Shown here in pieces: positions 57,059 through 64,000 of a stretch of 64,000 bases of DNA (positions within the stretch are counted from its first letter, which is position 1; each line of letters starts with the position of its first letter). Made by a program: the position numbers and the translations under genes. The stretch lies in the NCBI GenBank assembly GCA_913776195.1, contig CAJYMH010000031.1, forward strand, positions 124,001-188,000, written 5' to 3'. The DNA is from an uncultured Caulobacter sp. Its GTDB lineage: Bacteria; Pseudomonadota; Alphaproteobacteria; Caulobacterales; Caulobacteraceae. The notes beneath the pieces are model-generated. The model was not told where the DNA came from and did not search any database. It was given only the letters and a program-made list of their open reading frames with translations.

Positions 57059-58528
57059 ATGACCGAAGAAACCTTCCGCCCCGAAGCCCGCGCCCCCCGA
57101 GGGTTCGCCGACAAGCGCGCGCCGCAGCTGCGCTCTGAGCGCGCGATCCTGGAGGCGGTCTCCAAGGTCTACGAGAGCTATGGCTTCGAGGCGTTGGACA
57201 CCGGGGCCTTCGAGTATGCCGATGCCCTGGGAAAGTTCCTGCCAGACAGCGACCGCCCGAACGAAGGCGTTTTCGCCCTGCAGGACGATGATGAGCAGTG
57301 GATGGCCCTGCGCTACGACCTCACAGCGCCCCTGGCCAGGTTCTCGGCGCAGAACTGGGAGACCCTGCCCAAGCCGTTCCGCCGCTATGCCTTCGGCACG
57401 GTATGGCGCAACGAAAAGCCCGGTCCCGGCCGCTTCCGCGAATTCATCCAGTGCGACGCGGACACGGTGGGCTCGGCGCGCCCCGAGGCGGACGCCGAGA
57501 TCATCGCCATGGCCGTGGCCGGCCTGGAAGCCGCCGGCCTGCCGCGTGGCCAGGCGGTGATCAAGATCAACAACCGCAAGCTCCTCAACGGCCTGCTGAC
57601 GGCTGCGGGCGTCGAGAGCGCCGGTCAGAAGCTGGGTGTGCTGCGGGCCGTGGACAAGCTGGACCGCCTGGGCGCGGACGGCGTGAAGCTGCTGCTGGGC
57701 GAGGGCCGCAAGGACGAGAGCGGCGCCTTCACCAAGGGCGCGGGCCTGGGGGCCAAGGCGATCGACTCGGTGCTGGCCTTCGTGGCCGCCGGGGCGGCCT
57801 CGCGCTCTGCGACCCTGGACGCCCTGTCGGCGGTGATCGGCGGTTCGGCCGAGGGCGACGAGGGGCTGGCCGAGCTCGCCGCCATCGACGCGGCGCTGAA
57901 GGGTCTGGGCGTGGCCGATGATCAGGCGCTGTTCGATCCGTCTATCGTGCGCGGGCTGGAGTACTACACCGGCGCGGTGTTCGAGGCCGAGCTTCTGCTG
58001 AGCACCACGGACGAGAAGGGGGAGGCCGTGCGCTTCGGCTCCATCGGCGGCGGCGGCCGTTATGACGACCTGATCGCCCGCTTCACGGGCCAGCCCGTGC
58101 CGGCCACCGGCTTCTCCTTCGGGGTGTCGCGCTTGGCGGCGGCGCTCAAGGCGGCCGGGCGGGACGCGGGCCAGGCGGCGCGCGGTCCGGTGGTGATCAT
58201 CGCCTTCGATCAGGCGCACATGCCGGAATATTTCGCGGTGGCGGGCGAACTGCGCGCCGCCGGCGTCCCGGCTGAGGTCTATCTCGGCGCATCGGGCATG
58301 AAGGCGCAGATGAAGTACGCCGACCGCCGTATGTCGCCCGCCGCGATCATGCTGGGCGGCGACGAGATCGCCGCCGGCACAGTGACGATCAAGGATTTGG
58401 ACCTCGGTCGCGAGCTCGCTTCGGGTGTGTCCGACAACGCCGAGTGGAAGGCCACCCGGCCGGGCCAGCAGACCATCGCGCGGGGCGAGCTGGTCGCCGC
58501 CGTGAAGCGGATCACGGAGGGCGGCTGA
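57059..58528 (+). CDS. hisS: Histidyl-tRNA synthetase
   Basis: A 489-residue class II synthetase that charges tRNA-His. Motif 2-like region RYAFGTVWRNEKPGPGRFREF, histidine-specific motifs IVRGLEYYTGAVFEAE and FGSIGGGGRYDDLI, and a C-terminal anticodon-binding domain (about 390-489). Only ATG 57059 fits the family start; upstream codons are leader. It is the first gene of hisS-hisZ-hisG, with the TGA of hisS overlapping the hisZ ATG. An unusual operon link of tRNA charging and histidine synthesis. Confidence 0.97.
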   Translation: MTEETFRPEARAPRGFADKRAPQLRSERAILEAVSKVYESYGFEALDTGAFEYADALGKFLPDSDRPNEGVFALQDDDEQWMALRYDLTAPLARFSAQNWETLPKPFRRYAFGTVWRNEKPGPGRFREFIQCDADTVGSARPEADAEIIAMAVAGLEAAGLPRGQAVIKINNRKLLNGLLTAAGVESAGQKLGVLRAVDKLDRLGADGVKLLLGEGRKDESGAFTKGAGLGAKAIDSVLAFVAAGAASRSATLDALSAVIGGSAEGDEGLAELAAIDAALKGLGVADDQALFDPSIVRGLEYYTGAVFEAELLLSTTDEKGEAVRFGSIGGGGRYDDLIARFTGQPVPATGFSFGVSRLAAALKAAGRDAGQAARGPVVIIAFDQAHMPEYFAVAGELRAAGVPAEVYLGASGMKAQMKYADRRMSPAAIMLGGDEIAAGTVTIKDLDLGRELASGVSDNAEWKATRPGQQTIARGELVAAVKRITEGG

Positions 58529-59658
58529 TGCGCCTCGAACGGGCTATTCCCGCCGCGGCGCTGGAGGCGATCCGCGCACCATTCCTGAGCGCTGGCGCCC
58601 AGATCGCCGATTCACCGGTGCTGCAGCCGTTGAGCCTGTTGCTCGACCTGTCGGGCGAATCCATGCGGGCGCGCCTGTTCGTGGTCCAAGGCGACGGGGG
58701 TGAGGAACTGGCGCTGCGGCCGGACTTCACCATCGGGGTGGCCCGCAGCCACATCGAGGCGGGAACCGCCATCGGCCGCTACTTCTACGAGGGCAAGGCC
58801 TTTCGCGTCGCGCCGGCCGGCTCCGGCCGCGCCGAGGAATTCCTGCAGATCGGCTTTGAGGCCTTCGGTCCCCCGGAAGGAGCGCGCGCCGACGCCGAGG
58901 TGGCCGCCCTAGCTTGGAAGGCCGCTGTCGCTGGTGGCCGGGGTGATCTGATCCTGCAGCTTGGCGACGTGTCTTTGTTCAGCGCGTTCGTGGACAGCCT
59001 GGATCTGGCCGCGCCGCTGGCCGCGCGCCTGAAGCGCGCCTTCAGTAATCCGCGCCTGCTCAAGGCCGAATTGGAGGGCGAGCCCATTGCGGTCGAGCCG
59101 ACCAGCTCGGGCAAGCTGGCCAATCTGTTGGCGGGTCTGCCGGAGGCCGAGGCGGAGGAGGTCCTGCGGGAGCTCTGGGCCATGACTGGGGTCGAGCCGG
59201 TGGGCGGGCGGCGGCCGGGCGATATCGTTCATCGCCTGATCGCCCGCGCCCAGGCGCAGGACGCCGGCCGCCTGTCCGCCGACGAGATCGCCGCGGTGCG
59301 CGGCTATCTTGCGGTCAGCGATGCGCCGCGCGCCGCCCTGGCGGCGGTTAAGGGGCTGGCGGGCAGCAAAGGCGGCGTCCTTGAGGCGGCTCTAGAGAAT
59401 TGGGATGCGCGTCTGTCGGCCCTGGCGGCGCTTGGCGCGGACGAAGGCCGAATGATCCTGTCGACCGGGTTCGGCCGAGCGTTCGGCTATTATGACGGCA
59501 TGCTGTTCGAGGTGCGCAGCGCCGCCTTGGGCGACGCGCGGCCCGTGGCGGCCGGCGGTCGCTATGACGGCTTGATGCCACGCCTGGGCGGCCAAGCCGC
59601 GGGCGCCGTGGGCTGCATGGTGCGGCCGGCGCGGGCCTATGCGGGAGGGATGGAATGA
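58528..59658 (+). CDS. hisZ: ATP phosphoribosyltransferase regulatory subunit
   Basis: A 376-residue HisRS paralogue that lacks charging activity and forms a complex with HisG. It keeps the class II core (LSLLLDLSGESMRARLFVVQ, LALRPDFTIGVARSHIEAG, GRYFYEGKAFRV, GFGRAFGYYDGMLFEV, AGGRYDGLM). ATG 58528 shares its A with the hisS stop. It is the sensor for histidine feedback in HisG complexes. A longer frame starts inside hisS and is not used. Confidence 0.95.
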   Translation: MRLERAIPAAALEAIRAPFLSAGAQIADSPVLQPLSLLLDLSGESMRARLFVVQGDGGEELALRPDFTIGVARSHIEAGTAIGRYFYEGKAFRVAPAGSGRAEEFLQIGFEAFGPPEGARADAEVAALAWKAAVAGGRGDLILQLGDVSLFSAFVDSLDLAAPLAARLKRAFSNPRLLKAELEGEPIAVEPTSSGKLANLLAGLPEAEAEEVLRELWAMTGVEPVGGRRPGDIVHRLIARAQAQDAGRLSADEIAAVRGYLAVSDAPRAALAAVKGLAGSKGGVLEAALENWDARLSALAALGADEGRMILSTGFGRAFGYYDGMLFEVRSAALGDARPVAAGGRYDGLMPRLGGQAAGAVGCMVRPARAYAGGME

Positions 59659-60629
59659 GCGAGCCCCTGATTTTCGCCATACCTTCCAAGGGACGGCTGA
59701 AGGAGCAGGTCGAGGCTTGGCTTGCTGATTGCGGCTTCAAGCTTGAGACCAGCGGCGGCGCACGCGGGTACAGCGCCGAGCTGTCCGGTCTGCCGGGCGT
59801 GTCGGTGCGCCTGCTGTCGGCCGGCGATATCGCGGCGGCCCTGACCGCTGGCGAGGTTCACCTGGGCATCACCGGCGAGGATTTGCTGCGAGAGCAGGGC
59901 GAAGACCTGGACACGCGCGTGTCTCTGCTGCGCGCCCTGGGCTTTGGGCGCGCCGATCTGGTGGTCGCGGCGCCCAAGAGTTGGCTGGACGTGGACACCA
60001 TGGCCGACCTGGACGAGGTGGGGCACATCCACCTCGCTCGCACGGGCCGCCGGCTTCGAGTGGCGACCAAGTATCTGGCCCAGACCCGAAGTTTCTTCGC
60101 CCGTCGCGGCGTGGCCGACTACCGCATCGTTGAATCCAGCAGCGCCACTGAGGGTGCGCCGGCCGCTGGCGCGGCCGAACTGGTCGTGGATATCACCACC
60201 ACGGGCGCGACGTTGGTCGCCAACGGGCTGAAGGTGTTGTCCGACGGCGTGATCCTGAGGAGCCAAGCGCAGTTGGCCGCCAGCCTTGGCGCATCCTGGA
60301 CCCCTGCAAATCTCGCCTCGGCCCGTCGGTTGCTGATCGCCGTGGAATCGCGTGCGCGGGCCATGGCGCTGGCCACCCTCGTCTGGCCGGCCGAACAGGA
60401 CGTCGCCGCGCGACAAGCCACTGAGAGCTTCACGGCTCAAGGCGCGGCTCGCCGCGCCAATGGCCTGCTGATCGACAAGCGCGATTTGCTGGATGTCTGT
60501 GCTGCTCTAGGCGGGGCGAAGGTGGAGCCTGTGACTGTCGCGCGGCCTGACTATGTCTTCGAGGCCGATTCCGCCGCGATTGCCGATTTGGCCGCACGGC
60601 TCAGTTTAAAAATTGACGCTATAGTATAA
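59655..60629 (+). CDS. hisG: ATP phosphoribosyltransferase catalytic subunit, with extended C-terminus
   Basis: Catalyses the first step of histidine synthesis (ATP plus PRPP). ATG overlaps the hisZ stop (ATGA). Catalytic fold motifs AIPSKGRLKEQVEAWL, VHLGITGEDLL, DLVVAAPKSWLDVD and the PRPP loop AAELVVDITTTGATLVANGL. At 324 residues it is about 100 longer than typical HisZ-dependent short HisG (about 200-230) and a little longer than long HisG (about 300). The C-terminal about 100 residues do not clearly look like the ACT-like domain of long forms. See finding. Confidence 0.95.
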   Translation: MSEPLIFAIPSKGRLKEQVEAWLADCGFKLETSGGARGYSAELSGLPGVSVRLLSAGDIAAALTAGEVHLGITGEDLLREQGEDLDTRVSLLRALGFGRADLVVAAPKSWLDVDTMADLDEVGHIHLARTGRRLRVATKYLAQTRSFFARRGVADYRIVESSSATEGAPAAGAAELVVDITTTGATLVANGLKVLSDGVILRSQAQLAASLGASWTPANLASARRLLIAVESRARAMALATLVWPAEQDVAARQATESFTAQGAARRANGLLIDKRDLLDVCAALGGAKVEPVTVARPDYVFEADSAAIADLAARLSLKIDAIV

Positions 60630-60728
60630 AATTAGCCCGCCGGGTTAAGACTTATCGGCGCTAATGTACGGTTTTTCTTTCAACGCCTTGCAAAAACCCG
60701 CTTTGCGACGTTGACAGCCTTCTTAATT
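60630..60728 (+). other. AT-rich intergenic stretch after hisG
   Basis: About 100 bp, AT-richer than elsewhere. It contains GGCGCTAATGTACGG (a possible -10, GCTAAT, at 60659-60664) and TTGACA at 60710-60715, so promoters for the structured RNA that follows could lie here. No reading frame of interest. Confidence 0.4.
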
Positions 60729-60876
60729 TGCCGTTCTTTGTCCCTACCGGGAGACGAGAGCCGCCACAGAACGGCCCAGCTCCTAGGCGTTTCGGGGAGG
60801 AAACGCCCTCTAAGATCGAGTGATCGAGCAATAGCTGAACCCGTCGCGATATCCCCCGCGACGGGTTCAGTGTTTT
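60729..60876 (+). ncRNA. Candidate structured small RNA with intrinsic terminator
   Basis: A chain of stems on the plus strand: outer stem GCCGTTCT (60729-60736) / AGAACGGC (60767-60774) around a TCCC-TACC-GGGA hairpin; a second hairpin GGCGTTT / AAACGCC with an exposed CGGGGAGG loop (60785-60806); a small GATC-GAGT-GATC hairpin (60813-60824); and a terminator stem CTGAACCCGTCGCG / CGCGACGGGTTCAG with TGTTTTT. No coding frame of note. The exact 5' end is unclear: if TTGACA at 60710 is the -35, transcription would start near 60745 and remove the left arm of the first stem. It is not 6S, SRP, tmRNA or RNase P RNA by motif. Confidence 0.5.
60834..60876 (+). terminator. Strong intrinsic terminator
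   Basis: Perfect 14-bp stem CTGAACCCGTCGCG (60834-60847) / CGCGACGGGTTCAG (60856-60869), 8-nt loop, then TGTTTTT. It terminates the candidate RNA (and any read-through from hisG). Confidence 0.92.
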
Positions 60877-60916
60877 TGGGCTTGAGCGTCAAAACCATAA
60901 AACGCGCGTTCCAATG

Positions 60917-60947
60917 CAAAACGCCCGCCCCGGAGACCGGGACGGGC
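60917..60947 (-). terminator. Intrinsic terminator of the M13 peptidase gene
   Basis: On the minus strand, stem CGCCCGTCCCGG / CCGGGGCGGGCG with loop TCT and one mismatch, followed by TTTT. Confidence 0.88.
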
Positions 60948-60973
60948 GCTGAAGCTTGTATGAAACGAAGCCT

Positions 60974-63094
60974 CTACCAGAGGCGGACGCGGTTCTCCGG
61001 AGCGATGTAGAGCGCGTCGCCCGGTTTCACGCCAAACGCCTCATACCAGCCGTCGATGTTCCGGATCGTGCCGTTGACTCGGTAGTAGGCTGGCGAGTGC
61101 GGATCGGTGACGACCTGCTGGCGCAGGGCCTCGTCACGGATTTTCTGGCGCCAGACCTGGGCCCAGCCAAGGAAGACGCGCTGGTCGCCCGTCAGACCGT
61201 CGAGCACCGGAGCCGGCTTGCCGTTCAGGGAGCGGTGATAGGCTTCCAGGCCCAGGGTGAGGCCGGCCAGGTCGCCGATGTTCTCGCCCATGGTCAGCCC
61301 GCCTTGCACCTTCGCGCCTGGCAGGGGCTCGAAGGCGGAGTACTGGGCGCCGAGCTTGTCGGCCTGGGTTTTGAACTTGGCGGCGTCCTCGGCGGTCCAC
61401 CAGTCCTTCAGCACGCCGTCGCCGTCATAGCTGCGGCCCTGGTCGTCGAAGCCGTGGCCGATCTCGTGGCCGATCACGCCGCCGATGCCGCCGTAGTTGA
61501 TGGCGTCGTCGGCCTGCGGATCGAAGAACGGCGCCTGCAGGATGGCGGCCGGGAACACGATCTCGTTGAGGGGAGGGTTGTAGTAGGCGTTCACGGTCTG
61601 AGGCGTCATGCCCCATTCCTTGCGATCCACCGGGCCGCCCAGGCGATCCACGTCGCGCTTCCATTCGAAGGCGCTGGAGCGGACGACGTTGCCGTAAAGG
61701 TCGTCCTTCTTGACCTCTAGACCCGAATAGTCGCGCCACTCGTCAGGGTAGCCGATCTTGACGGTGAACTTGGACAGCTTCTCCAGGGCCTTGGCCTTGG
61801 TGTCCGCGCCCATCCACGGCAGGGCTTCGATGCGATCATGCAGGGCGCCGCGGATGTCGGCGACCAGCTTCAGCATCTTTGCCTTGGATTCCGGCGGGAA
61901 GTACTCGGCCACATAGGCGCGGCCCACGGCCTCGCCCATCATGCCGTTGACGTTGGCCACGGCGCGCTTCCAACGGGGACGCTGTTCGGGCTGGCCGCTC
62001 AAGGTCTTGCCGCGGAAATCGAACTGCGTGTCGACGAAAGCCTTGGACAGGTAGGGCGCGGCGTCGTCCGCCAGGTGGAAGGCCTGCCAGGCCTTCAGGG
62101 TGTCCAGCGACGCCTCGTTGTAGATCGCTACGAACTTCGGGAAGGCGGTGTCTGTGGTCAGGACCACGCTTTGCACCCCGCCCAGGCCGGCCGGCGTCAG
62201 CAGGGCGCCCCAGTCGAAGCCGGGGGCGTAGGCGTCGAGTTCAGCGCGGGTCTTCAGGGCGTAGGTCTTGTTGGCGTCGCGCTTCTCGATGCGGGTCCAG
62301 GAAACCTGGGCCAGCTTCGTCTCGAACTCGACCACGGCTTTGGCATGCTCGGCGGGCTTGTCCCAGCCCGCCAGGGTCAGCATCTTTTCCACATAGGCGA
62401 GGTAGGCGGTCTTCTTCTCGGCGAACTTGGCCTCGAGGTAGTAGTCGCGGTCCGGCAGGCCCAGGCCGCCGGTCAGCAGATAGACTGCGTACCTGGACGG
62501 ATTCTTCTCATCGGCGCTGATGTAGCTGGGAAAAATGGATACGAAGCCCGACGAATGGGTCTTGCCCATCAGGCCGGCGAACTCGGCTTTGGTCTTTACG
62601 GCGCGGATCTGGGCCAGCTCCGGCGCCAGCGGCTTGGCTCCCAGCTGCTCAGCCAGGGCCTCGTTCATGAAGGCGTTGTAGGCGTCGCCGATCTTGCCGG
62701 CTTCCTTGTCCTGGAGCTTGCCGCTGGCGGCGTTTTGGATGATCGCCTGTGAGCGGGCCTCCGACAGCAGCGACAGCTTGTCGAAATTGCCGAAACGAGT
62801 GCGGTCGGCGGGGATCTCGGTGTTCTTTTCCCAAGTCCCGTTGGCGAACTTGAAGAAGTCATCGCCCGGCTTGGCGGTCAGGTCGCGGCCCGACAGGTCG
62901 TAACCCCAGGTTCCGTAGCGCGGGGATTCCAGCGAGGTCGCCGCGCCTCCCGAGGCGGCGCCCTGAGCGAGCATGTCCAGCGACTGCATGTGGCAGACCG
63001 CATCAAGGCAGTTGTCGTGTTCGTGGGCCGAGGCGCTCGCGGCGCTCATCAGAAGGGCGCCTGCTGCCGCAGCGCCCAGCCATGCCGTCTTCAT
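60974..63094 (-). CDS. M13-family metallopeptidase (neprilysin/PepO type)
   Basis: A 706-residue exported zinc peptidase. ATG 63094 behind AACAGGA; an upstream frame to 63145 lacks signal quality. Signal peptide ends SASA (about residue 23), followed by a Cys/His segment (HEHDNCLDAVCHM), then the peptidase. Zinc motif HEIGH at residues 543-547 in VIGHEIGHGFDDQ and the third ligand in TMGENIGDLAG (about 600). The C-terminal R-V-W signature (ENRVRLW) is canonical. It degrades small peptides in the periplasm. The N-terminal HEHDNC stretch is unusual. Confidence 0.95.
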   Translation of the reverse strand: MKTAWLGAAAAGALLMSAASASAHEHDNCLDAVCHMQSLDMLAQGAASGGAATSLESPRYGTWGYDLSGRDLTAKPGDDFFKFANGTWEKNTEIPADRTRFGNFDKLSLLSEARSQAIIQNAASGKLQDKEAGKIGDAYNAFMNEALAEQLGAKPLAPELAQIRAVKTKAEFAGLMGKTHSSGFVSIFPSYISADEKNPSRYAVYLLTGGLGLPDRDYYLEAKFAEKKTAYLAYVEKMLTLAGWDKPAEHAKAVVEFETKLAQVSWTRIEKRDANKTYALKTRAELDAYAPGFDWGALLTPAGLGGVQSVVLTTDTAFPKFVAIYNEASLDTLKAWQAFHLADDAAPYLSKAFVDTQFDFRGKTLSGQPEQRPRWKRAVANVNGMMGEAVGRAYVAEYFPPESKAKMLKLVADIRGALHDRIEALPWMGADTKAKALEKLSKFTVKIGYPDEWRDYSGLEVKKDDLYGNVVRSSAFEWKRDVDRLGGPVDRKEWGMTPQTVNAYYNPPLNEIVFPAAILQAPFFDPQADDAINYGGIGGVIGHEIGHGFDDQGRSYDGDGVLKDWWTAEDAAKFKTQADKLGAQYSAFEPLPGAKVQGGLTMGENIGDLAGLTLGLEAYHRSLNGKPAPVLDGLTGDQRVFLGWAQVWRQKIRDEALRQQVVTDPHSPAYYRVNGTIRNIDGWYEAFGVKPGDALYIAPENRVRLW

Positions 63095-63126
63095 TCCTGT
63101 TGTCCCATTGATTGTTAGTGGATTTG

Positions 63127-63153
63127 GACGGGCGGCAGTTTGCATCGCCCGTC
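63127..63153. terminator. Hairpin between PCuAC and M13 genes
   Basis: Stem GACGGGCG (63127-63134) / CGCCCGTC (63146-63153) with an 11-nt loop. It lies after the PCuAC gene on the minus strand. No U-tract. Confidence 0.45.
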
Positions 63154-63208
63154 TGCGGGGATCGATTACAAATCGTTCATGTTCAGCGACGCCTCGTCGC
63201 GGCGGCGG

Positions 63209-63667
63209 CTAGTGGTGATGCCCGCCAGTCGCCATGGCGCGCACTGGGAAGGCGATGGTCTGGGCCGGCGCCTTGGCGAACTTGAGCGTCAGGGTGACGG
63301 ACGTTCCTTCCGCAAAGGCGGCGGTCGGCTTGATGACCATGATGTGCAGGCCGCCCGGCTTGAACTCGGTCGCCGCGCCGGCTTTCAGCGCCAGCCCTTC
63401 CTTCAGTTCCCGCATGCGCATGATGCCACCATCAACGCTCATGGTATGGATTTCGGCATGGTCGGCGGCCTTGGCCTCCACCGCGACGAGACGGTCTTCG
63501 GACGCAGCTTTGAGCGTCATGTAGCAGCCGCCGGCCGGCGCCGCGGCCGGAGCCGCGCGGCACCAGGCGTTGGTGACGGCCACGGGGGGCGGGGCGGCGT
63601 CGGCGGCCTTGCCGCAGCCGGCTGATAGGAGCCCGATGGCGGCGGCGGCGAAGAGCTTGGCGTTCAT
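63209..63667 (-). CDS. PCuAC-family copper chaperone
   Basis: A 152-residue exported protein from ATG 63667; an upstream frame is not conserved. Likely lipoprotein (SAGCG after the hydrophobic leader, Cys about 18). PCuAC fold with copper motif H-(M)-x10-M-x21-H-x-M as EIHTM ... IMRMRE ... GLHIMVI. Short His-rich C-terminus (GGHHH). It delivers Cu(I) to cytochrome oxidase assembly. Overlaps the upstream PepSY gene by four bases, suggesting coupled expression of a copper or metal-linked pair. Confidence 0.93.
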   Translation of the reverse strand: MNAKLFAAAAIGLLSAGCGKAADAAPPPVAVTNAWCRAAPAAAPAGGCYMTLKAASEDRLVAVEAKAADHAEIHTMSVDGGIMRMRELKEGLALKAGAATEFKPGGLHIMVIKPTAAFAEGTSVTLTLKFAKAPAQTIAFPVRAMATGGHHH

Positions 63668-64000
63668 TGAAATCCTGCCTTGCGGGCGGCGATGAGCCGC
63701 CCAGTCAGTTGATCGAGAATAAGTGCGATGAGAAGGGAAGCGCCGACAAGGGGGTAGAAGATCGCAAAGGGCGCGACCACTGCGGCGAGACCGAAATAGG
63801 CGCGCTTGTCGGTTGGCGCGGGCGGAACGCCGAGGCCGCCCCTGGGGCGGCGCTTCCACCACATGACTATGGCCGAACCGGCCATCAGCCAGATCGCCAG
63901 GCAAGCCGCAGCCATCAGCCACTGGTTCAGGCGGCCGAACTGTTGGCCCTGATGCACCGAGATGCCCCATTCGATGACCTTGGCGGCCGAGCCGAACTGG
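63664..64000 (-). CDS. PepSY-associated transmembrane protein, 5' partial
   Basis: The gene runs off the right edge, so the N-terminus is missing; 111 C-terminal residues are visible. Features: AKVIEWGISVHQGQQFG, typical of PepSY_TM proteins, then three hydrophobic helices (LMAAACLAIWLMAGSAIVMWW, YFGLAAVVAPFAIFYPLVG, SLLIALILDQL). It is membrane-embedded and related to iron- or copper-regulated PepSY proteins often found with PCuAC genes or TonB receptors. The ATGA overlap couples it to the chaperone gene. Confidence 0.85.
   Translation of the reverse strand, partial: QFGSAAKVIEWGISVHQGQQFGRLNQWLMAAACLAIWLMAGSAIVMWWKRRPRGGLGVPPAPTDKRAYFGLAAVVAPFAIFYPLVGASLLIALILDQLTGRLIAARKAGFQ

Noticed and set aside
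60729-60876. Identification of the structured RNA as 6S RNA, SRP RNA, tmRNA or RNase P RNA.
   Set aside because: The diagnostic motifs (the SRP GGUCCGGAAGGAAGC-like core, RNase P AGAGGAAAGU, tmRNA tRNA-like ends, and the long 6S closing stem) are not present.
63668-63970. A longer PCuAC frame extending 100 residues upstream.
   Set aside because: The extension is antisense or out of frame to a clear PepSY protein, and the lipoprotein signal begins exactly at ATG 63667.

Overview
The window is one contiguous piece of a high-GC alphaproteobacterial chromosome. The best guess at origin is a Caulobacterales genome (Caulobacter or Phenylobacterium type). The reasons are an N-terminal domain like the Caulobacter S-layer protein RsaA at the left edge, a split F-type ATPase locus holding only the F1 genes, Ala/Lys/Pro-rich tails on several housekeeping proteins, two TonB receptors, a ScsB-type reductase pair and a SapC homologue. 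No rRNA, tRNA, CRISPR array, insertion sequence, integrase or prophage was seen. Coding density is very high, and most genes lie in short operons with 1 to 4 nt overlaps.

Layout. 0-5.6 kb: an RsaA-like fragment, a thiolase, a small unknown protein, a lemA-TPM-TPM envelope cluster and two small Caulobacterales-type genes. 5.8-11.3 kb: atpH-atpA-(methyltransferase)-atpG-atpD-atpC; the methyltransferase between atpA and atpG is out of place. 11.4-21.9 kb: secreted protein, hydrolase, histone H1-like protein, rppH with a YibQ-type deacetylase, a 2-oxoglutarate oxygenase, an ACE-like M2 peptidase, mtgA, nitroreductase, WD40 protein and exbD. 22-23.7 kb: a metal-homeostasis operon (COG0523 GTPase plus membrane protein). 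23.9-34.3 kb: the alphaproteobacterial block rplU-rpmA-(GNAT)-(unknown)-obg-proB-proA-nadD-rsfS-rlmH-envC-ctpA. 34.4-40.8 kb: LOG protein, scoAB, Kef-type antiporter, periplasmic msrA and an ArnT-like glycosyltransferase. 41-50.6 kb: an Oar-like TonB receptor, the agmatine-to-putrescine genes aguA-aguB plus a GNAT, an M23 protein, an acid phosphatase and a ZnuD-like TonB receptor. 50.7-56.8 kb: sapC, small genes, the scsB-peroxiredoxin pair and pgi. 56.9-60.6 kb: hisS-hisZ-hisG. 60.6-64 kb: a structured non-coding region, an M13 peptidase, and a PCuAC copper chaperone with a PepSY membrane protein.

The most interesting item is upstream of hisS-hisZ-hisG. A 25-codon GTG-started reading frame carries seven His codons in eight positions (56894-56971), followed by several possible hairpins, one of which covers the hisS start. 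This looks like a histidine attenuator that controls His-tRNA charging and the first step of histidine synthesis together. The apparent promoter would place transcription start almost on the GTG, so the leader peptide may be translated from a leaderless mRNA. Other points worth a second look are the methyltransferase in the ATP synthase operon, a structured RNA candidate at about 60.73-60.88 kb, a chromosomal gene built from phage HNH/AP2-like DNA-binding modules next to obg, and two Zur-box-like palindromes in front of zinc-type genes 25 kb apart.

Starts were chosen from ribosome binding sites, signal peptides and family alignments from memory. Where the start is uncertain this is stated. 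No database search or folding program was run.
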